DNA from: Sorangium aterium
GTDB lineage: Bacteria > Myxococcota_A > Polyangia > Polyangiales > Polyangiaceae
Length of the DNA stretch: 64,000 nucleotides
Assembly: GCF_028368935.1 (NCBI RefSeq)
Contig: NZ_JAQNDK010000001.1
Location: 744,001 to 808,000 of the forward strand
Reading direction: 5' to 3'
Made by a program: the position numbers and the translations under genes. Shown in pieces: positions 37,169-45,180 of the stretch (position 1 is the stretch's first letter; each line of letters opens with the position of its first letter). The notes beneath the pieces were generated by a model. The model worked only from the letters and a program-made list of their open reading frames with translations. It searched no databases and had not been told where the DNA came from.

Positions 37169-39415
37169 TCAACCCGGCGCGTCGTGCTCGGGGACGAGCC
37201 AGAGCACCCCGAGCGGCGGGAGCGACAGCACGATGGATTGCGGGAACCCGTGGCTGGGGACGTCCTCGACCTGGACGCGACCCAGGTTGCCAACGCCGCT
37301 GCCGCCGTACTGGACCGCATCGGTGTTGAGCACCTCCAGGTAGGCGCCGCGCCGCGGGACGCCGATCCGGTACGAATGGCGCGGGACCGGCGTGAAGTTG
37401 CCGATGAACACGACGTGCGTGCCCGAGGGCGACATCTGATCTCCCGCGCCGTCGCCGTAGCGGATGAACGAGATCACGGTCTGCATGTGGTCAGTGCAGT
37501 CGATCCACCGGAAGCCGTGGTGCTCGTCGTCGAGCTCGTACATCGCCGGATACTTCTTGTAGAGCGCGTTGATCTCCGTCACGAGCCGCTTGAGCCCGGC
37601 GTGCTCGGGCACCGAGAGCAGGCCCCAGTCGAGCTCCGTCTTCTCGCTCCACTCGGCGAACTGACCGATCTCGCCGCCCATGAAGAGCAGCTTCTTGCCC
37701 GGGTGCGCCCACATGTAGCCGTAGAGCGCGCGCAGGTTCGCCAGCATCTGCCAGTAGTCGCCGGGCATCTTCGAGAGCAGCGCCCGCTTGAGGTGCACGA
37801 CCTCGTCGTGGCTCAGCGGCAGGAGGAACTTCTCGGAGAAGGCATAGATGAGCCCGAACGTGAGCTGGTGGTAGTGGAAGGCGCGGTGGATGGGCTCGTG
37901 CTTGAAGAAGTCGAGCGTGTCGTGCATCCACCCCATGTTCCACTTGAAGTCGAAGCCGAGCCCGCCGACGTACGTCGCGTGGGTCACCGACGGCCAGGCG
38001 GTGGACTCCTCCGCGCAGAGGATCGCGCCCGGACAGCGCTCGTGCACCCGGTTCGACAGCTCCCGGATGAAGTCGATGGCCTCGATGTTCTCGCGGCCGC
38101 CATACCGGTTCGGCACCCAGTCGCCGCCCTGCGCGGCGTAGTCGAGGTAGAGCATCGAGGCGACGGCGTCGACCCGCAGGCCGTCGATGTGGAACTCGTC
38201 GAGCCAGTAAAGCGCGTTGGCCACAAGGAAGTTCCGCACCTCGTGGCGGCCGTAGTTGAAGATGTACGTGTTCCACTCGCGGTGCTCGCCGAGGCGCGGA
38301 TCGAGGTGCTCGTAGAGCGCCGTGCCGTCGAACCGCCCGAGCGCCCACGCGTCCTTCGGGAAGTGCGCGGGGGTCCAGTCGAGGATCACGCCGATCCCCC
38401 GCTGGTGGCAGCGGTCGATGAAGTAGCGGAGGTCGTCGGGATCGCCGAAGCGGCTGGTCGGGGCGAAGTAGCCCGCCACCTGGTAGCCCCACGATCCGTC
38501 GAAGGGGTGCTCCATGACCGGCATGAGCTCGATGTGCGTGAAGCCGAGCTCGGCCACGTACTCGACGAGGTGATCGGCGAGCTCGCGGTACGTCATCCAG
38601 CGCATCCCGCCCTCGTACGGCGGGCCGTCGCCCGGAACGCGCCGCCAGGAGCCGGCGTGGACCTCGTAGATCGTGATCGGCTTCTTGCGGGAGTCGAGCT
38701 TGCCGCGCTCCTGCATCCAGTCGCCGTCCTGGAACGAGTAGCGGCTCGTGTAGACGCGCGAGGCGGTGGCCGGCCGGAGCTCCATCGCCTGGGCGACGGG
38801 ATCGGTCTTCACCGTGATGTGCCCCTCCGGCGTCTTGATCTCGTACTTGTAGAGCGCGCCCTCGCCGAGGCCCGGGATGAAGATCTCCCAGAAGCCCTCG
38901 CCCATCCGGCGCATCGCGTGGCGGCGGCCGTCCCATTGGTTGAAGTCGCCGATGACGCTCACCCGCCGCGCGTTCGGGGCCCAGACGGCGAACGACGTCC
39001 CGGAGACCCCGTCCACCTCGCGCACGTGCGCGCCGAGGACGCGGTAGAGCTCCCAGTGCCGCCCCTCGGCCAGGAGGTGGCGATCGATGTCCCCGAGCGT
39101 CGGCGGCATGGAGTACGGGTCGAGCTCCACCGAGGAGTTGCCGTCCGCGAAGCGGAGCTCGAGCTGGTACCTGAAGCGTCCGTCCGCGGGGTAGGACACG
39201 CCGGAGAAGCGCGCCTCGAAGAGGCCCGCGGGGTGGACGCGCTCCATCGGCTGCTTCCGGAGCCTGGGGTCGGCCGGGACCACCGCGATCTCGGTGGCGT
39301 CCGGTCGAAAGACGCGGACCACCAGGTCGTCCTCGTCTTCGTGCGCGCCGAGCACGTGGTGCGGATCCGGATGCTCGACTGCCGCGATGAGATCGAGTTC
39401 TCGTTGTTCCAACAT
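37169..39415 (-). CDS. glgB: 1,4-alpha-glucan branching enzyme GlgB
   Basis: The 748-residue GH13 enzyme introduces alpha-1,6 branches into glycogen. N1 and CBM48 domains (about 1-210, with FAVWAPNARRVSVIGDFNQWD) precede the TIM barrel: nucleophile Asp in HIDGLRVDAVASML (about 414), acid/base Glu in ILCAEESTAWP (about 468), and Asp in PLSHDEVVHLK (about 536). A C-terminal beta domain ends at LGVLWLVPE. Length is typical (730-750). No other glg genes are adjacent. Confidence 0.97.
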   Translation of the reverse strand: MLEQRELDLIAAVEHPDPHHVLGAHEDEDDLVVRVFRPDATEIAVVPADPRLRKQPMERVHPAGLFEARFSGVSYPADGRFRYQLELRFADGNSSVELDPYSMPPTLGDIDRHLLAEGRHWELYRVLGAHVREVDGVSGTSFAVWAPNARRVSVIGDFNQWDGRRHAMRRMGEGFWEIFIPGLGEGALYKYEIKTPEGHITVKTDPVAQAMELRPATASRVYTSRYSFQDGDWMQERGKLDSRKKPITIYEVHAGSWRRVPGDGPPYEGGMRWMTYRELADHLVEYVAELGFTHIELMPVMEHPFDGSWGYQVAGYFAPTSRFGDPDDLRYFIDRCHQRGIGVILDWTPAHFPKDAWALGRFDGTALYEHLDPRLGEHREWNTYIFNYGRHEVRNFLVANALYWLDEFHIDGLRVDAVASMLYLDYAAQGGDWVPNRYGGRENIEAIDFIRELSNRVHERCPGAILCAEESTAWPSVTHATYVGGLGFDFKWNMGWMHDTLDFFKHEPIHRAFHYHQLTFGLIYAFSEKFLLPLSHDEVVHLKRALLSKMPGDYWQMLANLRALYGYMWAHPGKKLLFMGGEIGQFAEWSEKTELDWGLLSVPEHAGLKRLVTEINALYKKYPAMYELDDEHHGFRWIDCTDHMQTVISFIRYGDGAGDQMSPSGTHVVFIGNFTPVPRHSYRIGVPRRGAYLEVLNTDAVQYGGSGVGNLGRVQVEDVPSHGFPQSIVLSLPPLGVLWLVPEHDAPG

Positions 39416-39752
39416 GTCGGGGTCCGGCTATAGCGGCTCCTCTCGCCGACGTCATGCCGAGAGTCCGCCCGAGACGCCGACCCGGCTCACCCGGGCACAC
39501 CGGCGCGGCCCGCGGCGCCGGTCCCCCCTGGCGCAACCACGGTGTGCTCACCATTTGTCCGCAACGCAACAGCGGACGTCGCGGGGCTGGATCGACGGCG
39601 CGCATGCCGGAGAATCGCCGGGATTCATCGGGAAACAGCGCAAATGCTCATTTGCTGTACCTTCTCGGGAAGGGTAGGGTCCCGGCGTCGAGCAGCGCGC
39701 CACGGAGGCCATCTCGCAAGCGACGCGGGCTCGACAGGCGGAGGGATCGAAC
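39416..39752. other. Intergenic region between divergent glgB and aldehyde dehydrogenase
   Basis: About 340 bases between divergent starts, so it must hold both promoters. Relatively A/T-rich patches at 39540-39560 and 39630-39665. No gene seen. Palindrome at 39640-39655 is listed separately. Confidence 0.5.
39640..39655. promoter_or_regulatory. Candidate operator palindrome upstream of aldehyde dehydrogenase
   Basis: GCAAATG CT CATTTGC is a perfect 7-base inverted repeat about 100 bases before the aldehyde dehydrogenase ATG, in the A/T-rich patch. No regulator gene is adjacent. Confidence 0.4.
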
Positions 39753-41333
39753 ATGGGTCAGGTGGTGAGCGAGCGCCCGATCGGGGGCAACGGCAGCGGT
39801 CCTGGCATGAACGGGCACGGGGGCGGGGCGATCCGCAGCTACGCGCCCGCGACCGGGGAGCTCCTTGGAGAGGCCCCGAACACGAGCGCCGAGGAGGTGC
39901 GGGCCGCGGTCGCCCGGGCGCGGCGCGCGCAGGAGGCGTGGGGCGCGCTGCCCGTGGAGGAGCGCTGCCAGCGGGTCCTGCGCTTCCGCGACGCCATCGT
40001 CGATCGGACGGACGAGATCGTCGATCTGCTCTCGCGCGAGTGCGGCAAGCCGCGCCACGAGGCGCTCTTGCACGAGGTCCTTGTCGCGGCCGACATGGCG
40101 ACGTACTTCGCGCAGGTCGCCCCGAAGGCGCTCGAGCCGCACGAGATCAAGCTCCACCTCTTCAAGCACCGGCGCAGCTGGGTCCACTACGTCCCCCGCG
40201 GCGTGGTCGGCGTGATCTCGCCGTGGAACTTCCCGTTCCAGCTCGCGCTGCGCGACGTGCTCTCGGCGATCGTCGCCGGCAACGCCGCCGTGCTCAAGCC
40301 GAGCGAGGTGACGCCGCTCATCGCGCTCAAGCAGAAGGAGATCTGGGACGGCGCGGGCATGCCCGAGGATCTCTTCCAGGTCGTCACCGGCTACGGGCCG
40401 ACCGGCGCGGCGCTCATCGACAGCGGCATCCAGATGCTCCTGTTCACCGGCAGCGTCGGCACCGGCAGGAAGGTCGCCGCCGCCTGCGGCGAGCGCCTGA
40501 TCCCGTGCGTGATGGAGCTCGGCGGCAAGGCGCCGCTCATTGCCTGCGCGGACGCGGACATCGAGCGCACGGCGCAGGCGATCGTCTTCGGCGGCTTCGC
40601 GAACGCCGGGCAGGTGTGCGTCGCGGTGGAGCGGGTCTATGCGCACCGAGAGATCCACGACCGGCTGCTCGAGCGGACCGTCGAGATCACGAAGGGGCTG
40701 AACCAGGGCGATCCGGGCAAGGAGTTCGTCGACGTGGGGGCGATCATTTTCCCGCCGCAGATCGACGTCGCCGAGCGGCACATCAAGGACGCTGTCGACA
40801 AGGGGGCGACCGTGAAGGCCGGCGGCAAGCGCGCGCCGGGGCAGGGCCAGTTCTTCGAGCCGACGGTCCTCGCCGGCTGCGATCACGCGATGACGGTGAT
40901 GACCGAGGAGATCTTCGGGCCGGTCGTGCCCTTCATGCAGGTCGCGACCGAGGAGGAGGCGATCCGCCTCGCGAACGAGTCGCACCTCGGCCTCAACGCC
41001 TATGTCTTCTCGGAGGACACCGATCACGCCCGCCGGCTCGCCGAGCGCCTGCAGGCCGGCAGCGTGCTGGTGAACGACGTGCTCATGAACGGCGCCCTCC
41101 CCGACGCGCCGTTCGGCGGCGTCAAGCAGAGCGGCTTTGGCCGGGTGATGGGCGAGGACGGGCTCCGGCAGATGTGCGACGTCAAGCACATCAACGCGGA
41201 CCGCATCGCGCTGGGATCGAAGGACCCGACCTGGTTCCCCTACACCGCGTCGTCGTACAGCTGGTTCAAGCGGGGCATGCGCGCGCTCTTCTCGAGCGGC
41301 AGCTTCCTCCGGCGCATCGGGGAGCTCTTCTAG
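39753..41333 (+). CDS. NAD(P)-dependent aldehyde dehydrogenase
   Basis: The 526-residue product oxidises an aldehyde to the acid. ALDH landmarks: ISPWNFPFQLALRD (154-167), cofactor loop LKPSE and FTGSVGTGRK, general base Glu255 in MELGGKAP, nucleophile Cys289 in NAGQVCVAVERVY, and EEIFGPVVPF. The C-terminal PYTASSYSWFKRGMRAL tail resembles members acting on long-chain or succinate-type aldehydes, but substrate cannot be assigned. The start is chosen at the ATG preceding MGQVV; the Gly-rich first 25 residues are poorly conserved, and an internal start is possible. An 83% identical fragment of a relative lies at 45082-45171. Confidence 0.93.
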   Translation: MGQVVSERPIGGNGSGPGMNGHGGGAIRSYAPATGELLGEAPNTSAEEVRAAVARARRAQEAWGALPVEERCQRVLRFRDAIVDRTDEIVDLLSRECGKPRHEALLHEVLVAADMATYFAQVAPKALEPHEIKLHLFKHRRSWVHYVPRGVVGVISPWNFPFQLALRDVLSAIVAGNAAVLKPSEVTPLIALKQKEIWDGAGMPEDLFQVVTGYGPTGAALIDSGIQMLLFTGSVGTGRKVAAACGERLIPCVMELGGKAPLIACADADIERTAQAIVFGGFANAGQVCVAVERVYAHREIHDRLLERTVEITKGLNQGDPGKEFVDVGAIIFPPQIDVAERHIKDAVDKGATVKAGGKRAPGQGQFFEPTVLAGCDHAMTVMTEEIFGPVVPFMQVATEEEAIRLANESHLGLNAYVFSEDTDHARRLAERLQAGSVLVNDVLMNGALPDAPFGGVKQSGFGRVMGEDGLRQMCDVKHINADRIALGSKDPTWFPYTASSYSWFKRGMRALFSSGSFLRRIGELF

Positions 41334-41637
41334 AGCGACGGTCACCCGCTTCGGAGACGGGCCCACCTCGACGTTTTCGGTGCTCAGCGCACCGGAGTGC
41401 GCTTGCGCGCCGAAAACGTCGAGGTGGGCCCGTCTCCTGTGCGGGAGACCGCCGCTCGCAGAGGTGGGCGGAAACCGCGGTAGAGCGGCGCGCTGTCGGC
41501 GGCGTGGCGGGGAAACCTCGAGGCCGTCAGCTCGCCAGACGCCAGCTGGACGTCCACCAGGCGGGCACAGATCCTGCGCTTCGCGCCGGGCGCGCACGCC
41601 CTTGCGTCCCTGCCCGCTTGTGATCCAGGCTGAACCC
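41334..41637. other. Interval after aldehyde dehydrogenase, dominated by a large palindrome
   Basis: About 300 bases. The first third is the palindrome at 41353-41437. The remainder (to the antitoxin start) shows no gene I can support. Confidence 0.5.
41353..41437. repeat. Perfect 28-bp inverted repeat with nested hairpin
   Basis: Arms 41353-41380 and 41410-41437 are exact complements (28 of 28; begins GGAGACGGGCCCACC). The 29-base loop contains a second hairpin GCGCAC-CGGA-GTGCGC. It lies 20 bases after the aldehyde dehydrogenase stop. Possible roles: very strong terminator, mRNA 3' stabiliser, or palindromic mobile repeat. Confidence 0.9.
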
Positions 41638-41841
41638 ATGTCTACCCGGCCCGGTTCCTTGCCGAGCGACCCCATCCTCGCGGCCATCGATCGCGCGCCG
41701 CGTGTGCAGAGGCTCACGCCGGAGCAGCGCGCCGAGCTCGATCAGGATGTCGCCGACATTGCGGCGGGCCGTGCGCGCCTCGTCGCTCACGAGGATCTGC
41801 CGCAGGCCCTGGAGGAGCTGGCCCGCGAGCAAGGCGGATGA
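41638..41841 (+). CDS. Small antitoxin-like protein (type II TA)
   Basis: ATG 41638 gives 67 residues; GTG 41620 would add six. The sequence is helical and acidic (LTPEQRAELDQDVADIAAGR, LPQALEELAREQGG), as in antitoxins of RelE/ParE modules. The stop overlaps the next start (ATGA), the usual antitoxin-toxin coupling. No Shine-Dalgarno stands out. The call rests mainly on the adjacent toxin-like frame. Confidence 0.55.
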   Translation: MSTRPGSLPSDPILAAIDRAPRVQRLTPEQRAELDQDVADIAAGRARLVAHEDLPQALEELAREQGG

Positions 41842-42071
41842 GCTTCCACGTCGCCTGGAACTTCCCTGCGCTGGTCACGTTTTACAGGCTGCCGATGCAC
41901 TCGGCCTTCATGATCGACTGAGCGGTCGTTCGCTTCGCGGAGACAGGCGAAGGCGAGCTCGTGTGGGAGGCGCCCTATCACCTCCTCAGCGCGGGATTCC
42001 ACGATGTGGTGCTCGCGATCGAGCGTGAGACGCGGACGATCACCGTGCTCCGCATCTACCGCGCTCGCTGA
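41838..42071 (+). pseudogene. RelE/ParE-like toxin with in-frame TGA
   Basis: Reading from the ATG that overlaps the antitoxin stop gives 77 codons ending at 42071, broken by TGA at codon 28 (41919-41921). After the stop the frame continues FAETGEGELVWEAPYHLL and AGFHDVVLAIERETRTITVL ending RIYRAR, the strand pattern of RelE/ParE toxins. TGA differs from the Arg codon CGA by one C-to-T change, so a recent inactivating mutation is likely. Too short for standard frame searches because of the break. Confidence 0.65.
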
Positions 42072-42144
42072 GCGCCTCGGCGCCGCAGGGAGCGCCGCCC
42101 GATGGAGCGGGCCCCTCGATCACGACCGGCCCCGCGCTGCGGCG

Positions 42145-43458
42145 TCACAGCAGGCTCCCCTGGAGGATGACCTGCGCGACGTTGAAGTAGATGACGAGCC
42201 CGGAGACGTCGACGAGGGTCGCGACGAACGGCGCGGACGCGCTGGCCGGGTCGAATCCCAGCCGGCGGATCACGAAGGGCAGCATCGCGCCGGCGAGCGT
42301 CCCCCACGCGACGATGCCGACCAGGCTCGCGGCGACGGTGGCGGCCACCTGCAGGTAGTGCTCGCCGTACGTGTGGAAGATGGCCTGCCACACGAGGATG
42401 CGGACCAGGCCGATCGTGGCGAGGATGAGGCCGAGCGAGAGGCCGGCGGTGAGCTCGCGGCGGACGATGCTCCACCAGTCCTTGATGGTGACCTCGCCGA
42501 GCGCCATCGCGCGGATGATCAGCGTCGTCGCCTGGGATCCGGAGTTGCCGCCGCTCGAGATGATGAGCGGAACGAAGAGCGCGAGCACGACCGCCCTCGC
42601 GATCTCGTCCTCGTAATGCCCCATCGCGCTCGCGGTGAGCATCTCGCCGAGGAAGAGCGCCGAGAGCCAGCCGGCGCGCTTCTTCACCAGGGCGACCATG
42701 CCGGTCTTCATGTAGGGCGTGTCGAGCGCCTCCATGCCGCCGAGCTTCTGGATGTCCTCGGTCGCCGCGCTCTGGACGACGTCGACGATGTCGTCGACGG
42801 TGACGATGCCCTTGATCCGGCCCTCGGCGTCGACGACCGGAATCGCGTTGAGGTCATGCTGCGCGATGACGCGCGCGACCGCCTCCTGGTCCAGCGTATC
42901 GGGCACCGAGATGACGTCCCGCCGCATGACCTCGGACAGGGCCTTGTCGCTGCGCGCGGTGATGAGGTCCCGGAAGGACACCACGCCCAGGAGCCGCTGC
43001 TCCTGGTCGAGCACGTACGCGTAGTAGATGGTCTCGAGCTTCGCCTGGGCCTGCCGCTGGAGGTACCGGATCGCCTCTCCGACCCTCATGTCGGGCCGCA
43101 GCCGCGCGAACCGTGGGCTCATGAGCCCGCCGGCCTCATCCTCGGCGTACGCCATGAGCGCCGCGACCTCGCGCCGCGTCGGCTCGTCCAGCATCTCCAG
43201 GAGCGAGGCGCGGAGCTCCTGGGGAACGAGCTGGATCACGTCCGCGGCGTCGTCGGGCGCGAGGAGCCGCATCCAGAGCCTGCGCTCGCCGGCCTTCATC
43301 GCGAGGAGGACGGCGGCCTGCTCCTGCTCGGCGAGGCCGAGGAAGAAGCTGTGCGCCTCGCCCCGCTCGAGGTGCTCGACGCCGTCGGCGCGCTCTTCGG
43401 GGGACAGCACCGCCCAGATCTCGCCGAGCTCTGCGGCGGTAAGACGGTCGTCGGACAT
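42145..43458 (-). CDS. mgtE: Magnesium transporter MgtE
   Basis: The 437-residue homodimeric Mg2+ channel has an N domain (about 1-125, with LLAPDDAADVIQLVP), two CBS domains (about 128-255, e.g. AIPVVDAEGRIKGIVTVDDI) that gate by Mg2+ binding, then five membrane helices (about 280-437) with PLIISSGGNSGSQATTLIIR, the pore signature. ATG at 43456-43458 follows a near-perfect Shine-Dalgarno GGAGGTGA five bases upstream. No riboswitch-like leader is evident. Confidence 0.96.
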   Translation of the reverse strand: MSDDRLTAAELGEIWAVLSPEERADGVEHLERGEAHSFFLGLAEQEQAAVLLAMKAGERRLWMRLLAPDDAADVIQLVPQELRASLLEMLDEPTRREVAALMAYAEDEAGGLMSPRFARLRPDMRVGEAIRYLQRQAQAKLETIYYAYVLDQEQRLLGVVSFRDLITARSDKALSEVMRRDVISVPDTLDQEAVARVIAQHDLNAIPVVDAEGRIKGIVTVDDIVDVVQSAATEDIQKLGGMEALDTPYMKTGMVALVKKRAGWLSALFLGEMLTASAMGHYEDEIARAVVLALFVPLIISSGGNSGSQATTLIIRAMALGEVTIKDWWSIVRRELTAGLSLGLILATIGLVRILVWQAIFHTYGEHYLQVAATVAASLVGIVAWGTLAGAMLPFVIRRLGFDPASASAPFVATLVDVSGLVIYFNVAQVILQGSLL

Positions 43459-43609
43459 GGGTCACCTCCACGACGAGGTAGCGGGCGAGGAATGCTGGAT
43501 CGAGGATGTCGAGGCGCGCGACCTGAGGTCCCGCTGCAACACCATGCCCCGGCGCGCCGAGCATCTACCGGCGAGCTCGGCATGCGCAACGGGGATTTTT
43601 CGGCTCAGA

Positions 43610-44132
43610 TCAGACCGGCACGGGCTCGGCGGGCTTGACCTGGACGGGCGCGGGCTCAGGCAGCGCAGGCTCGTCCGGTGTGGCGGCGCTCCCCCGGCGC
43701 TTCGGACGGAGCCTTCGCAGCGCGTTGCGGAACGAGGCGGGGCTGAACGAACGCCTTGAGCCGCGCGCCAGGGCCGGCTCGCCTTGATCAGCTGGTCGAC
43801 CGATCGCACCTGATACGCCCGGTGCGCCTGCCCTCGCCGAACCAGAGGTTCGCGGTGTCGAGGAGCTGGATGGCGCCGCGGAGCAGCGCGCGCCGCTCGG
43901 GGCCGTACGCCTTGCTCGCGAGCGGCGCCTCGTACTGGACGACCGCCAGGTAGAGGTCCCGGAGCTCCGTGAGGGTGGTCGAGATGGGCTGACTCGGCTC
44001 CATGACCTCGCGGACGATGCGGTCGAGCTCTGGACGCGCTTGTTCGAGGAGGGTCTGAAACTCCGCGGGGGTGCCCACCGCGCGGGTCTCCTTCCGGACC
44101 ACGAGTCGCTCTTGTGACAGCTCGATTCCCAT
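43610..44132 (-). pseudogene. Degraded hypothetical gene with several frameshifts
   Basis: The ATG at 44130-44132 has a good GGAGG upstream. The first ~100 codons read cleanly (RLVVRKETRAVGTPAEFQTL, LRDLYLAVVQYEAPLASKAY, LLDTANLWFGEG) and then the frame fails at about 43815. A second frame continues QAHRAYQVRSVDQLIKASRP, and a third frame from about 43750 gives FSPASFRNALRRLRPKRRG with a Pro/Val-rich end stopping at 43610-43612. At least two frame changes are needed, so this is decay rather than one error. Unknown family. Confidence 0.6.
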
Positions 44133-44172
44133 AACCTACCTCCAGGTGGGGTGGTGGCCAGTGTGGACATCG

Positions 44173-44771
44173 TGGCCAAAGGGCGGTCGTAGCACGACAG
44201 CAAAGCTCGGTGCGGCCCAGCGTCTCCTGGCACACCAGAAAGCAGGGGTGCGCCGCCGGGGAGTTGCACCGGCGCTTCTGGGATGCGGCCCGGCGGAGGT
44301 GGGGAATGGGATCAGCGGGTCGGGAGCGCGGCCAGCAGCGCGGAGGAGCTACAGCAGCAGATCGGAGGGCGAAGAAGCGCGAGCCAGGCCTATACCGCTG
44401 TCCCGCTACCTTCGCTGGGGTCGGCAGCTTTGCCTCTCAGCGCCGATTTCACGTGGTCGTGAGAGGTGCGCAGCAAATCGCCCAGCTTGTCGAGATCATC
44501 GATCGACTCCATCGTTACGCACGACCAGCCGAGCTGGGGGATGGTGACCGGAAGCGAGGCAGCGAGGGGGCCCCCCCTGTCGAGCGGCGGAGGCACCCAG
44601 ATGCACGGCTTCTTACGGCCGGCCAGCAGTCTGCAGAACACCGCCGTCCGCTTCTCCTGAAGGTGCATCTTGAAATAGGACACGGTGTCCTCGTAGGCGA
44701 TCGACCGTTCGGGCCCAAGCAGGCGCTGAGCCGCTGCAAAGGCACTGAGCTCTTTCAACGCCCTTTGGCCA
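44173..44771. repeat. ~0.6-kb segment bounded by ~13-21-bp inverted repeats
   Basis: TGGCCAAAGGGCG at 44173-44185 recurs inverted at 44759-44771; with one gap the similarity extends about eight bases outward (GGACATCG versus GGCACCGT). The right copy coincides with the left edge of repeat R1. Inside lies the orphan gene fragment 44390-44790. It could be the ends of a decayed small element. Confidence 0.45.
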
Positions 44772-44790
44772 ACGGTGCCCACAAGACAAC
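44390..44790 (-). pseudogene. 3' fragment of a gene truncated at repeat R1
   Basis: The open frame has protein-like composition: ALKELSAFAAAQRLLGPERS, SYFKMHLQEKRTAVFCRLLA, LGWSCVTMESIDDLDKLGDL, LLRTSHDHVKSALRG. It loses this character exactly at the R1 border, where it continues into repeat sequence with no plausible start. The layout (short helix, beta strands, then a helix after SIDDLDKLGDLL) is reminiscent of DUF5655-like domains, but I cannot confirm it. Probably the C-terminal part of a gene cut by R1. Confidence 0.5.
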
Positions 44791-45061
44791 GTGAGCGCCG
44801 GCGGGGGGCTGTGCGCGGCGGCGCGCGGGTGGGCGCGGCGAGCACCGAAACGAGGTGCCATAAGGTCTCAGAAGGCTCTACGTCCCAGGCGCGCCTTGTG
44901 TGGCGCGCGACGAGGCGTCTCAGGGGGCATGGCCCGAAGTGAGACATGCCGGGCGGTGTTCTCAGCGCAAGCTCTCCCGTCCCCGTCTTGGCGGATGGCC
45001 GAGCGCTCACCCGCGCGCCGCCGCGCACAGCCCCCCGCCGGCGCGTGCGGCTCGGCTCAGC
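44759..45061. mobile_element. Repeat R1: MITE-like element with 42-bp terminal inverted repeats
   Basis: The core 44795-45044 (250 bases) is bounded by inverted repeats 44795-44836 and 45003-45044 that match at 41 of 42 positions (start GCGCCGGCGGGGGGCTGTGC). Inside is another hairpin, GCGCGCC-TTGTGT-GGCGCGC. Homology to R2 extends beyond the core to about 44759 and 45061. There is no coding capacity for a transposase, so it would be non-autonomous. Same orientation as R2. Confidence 0.8.
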
Positions 45062-45081
45062 GATCCACGATCGCGGCGCGC

Positions 45082-45171
45082 CAACAGGACGATCCAGGCA
45101 AGGAGTTCGTCGACATAGGCGCGATCATCTCCCCGCCGCAGATCGACGCCGCGGAGCGGCACACGAAAGAT
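45082..45171 (+). pseudogene. Aldehyde dehydrogenase remnant (~30 codons)
   Basis: These 90 bases align without gaps to 40701-40790 in the intact aldehyde dehydrogenase with 15 mismatches (83%). The frame reads PGKEFVDIGAIISPPQIDAA, matching residues about 321-340 there. Flanks show no further similarity. It begins about 20 bases from the right edge of R1 and ends about nine bases before the monooxygenase stop. Confidence 0.8.
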
Positions 45172-45180
45172 CCCCCCGCA

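Noticed and set aside
36449-39433. A ~990-codon open frame on the plus strand across glgB.
   Set aside because: It is antisense to glgB, has Arg/Ala/Val/Leu-biased composition with no family, and arises from the high GC third positions of the real gene.
43459-43609. An Mg-sensing (M-box) riboswitch in front of mgtE.
   Set aside because: The upstream sequence shows no M-box core that I can recognise, and a plain Shine-Dalgarno is next to the ATG.
44795-45044. R1/R2 as structured small RNA genes.
   Set aside because: Long inverted repeats would fold, but I see no promoter or terminator; a MITE-like element explains the paired ends better.
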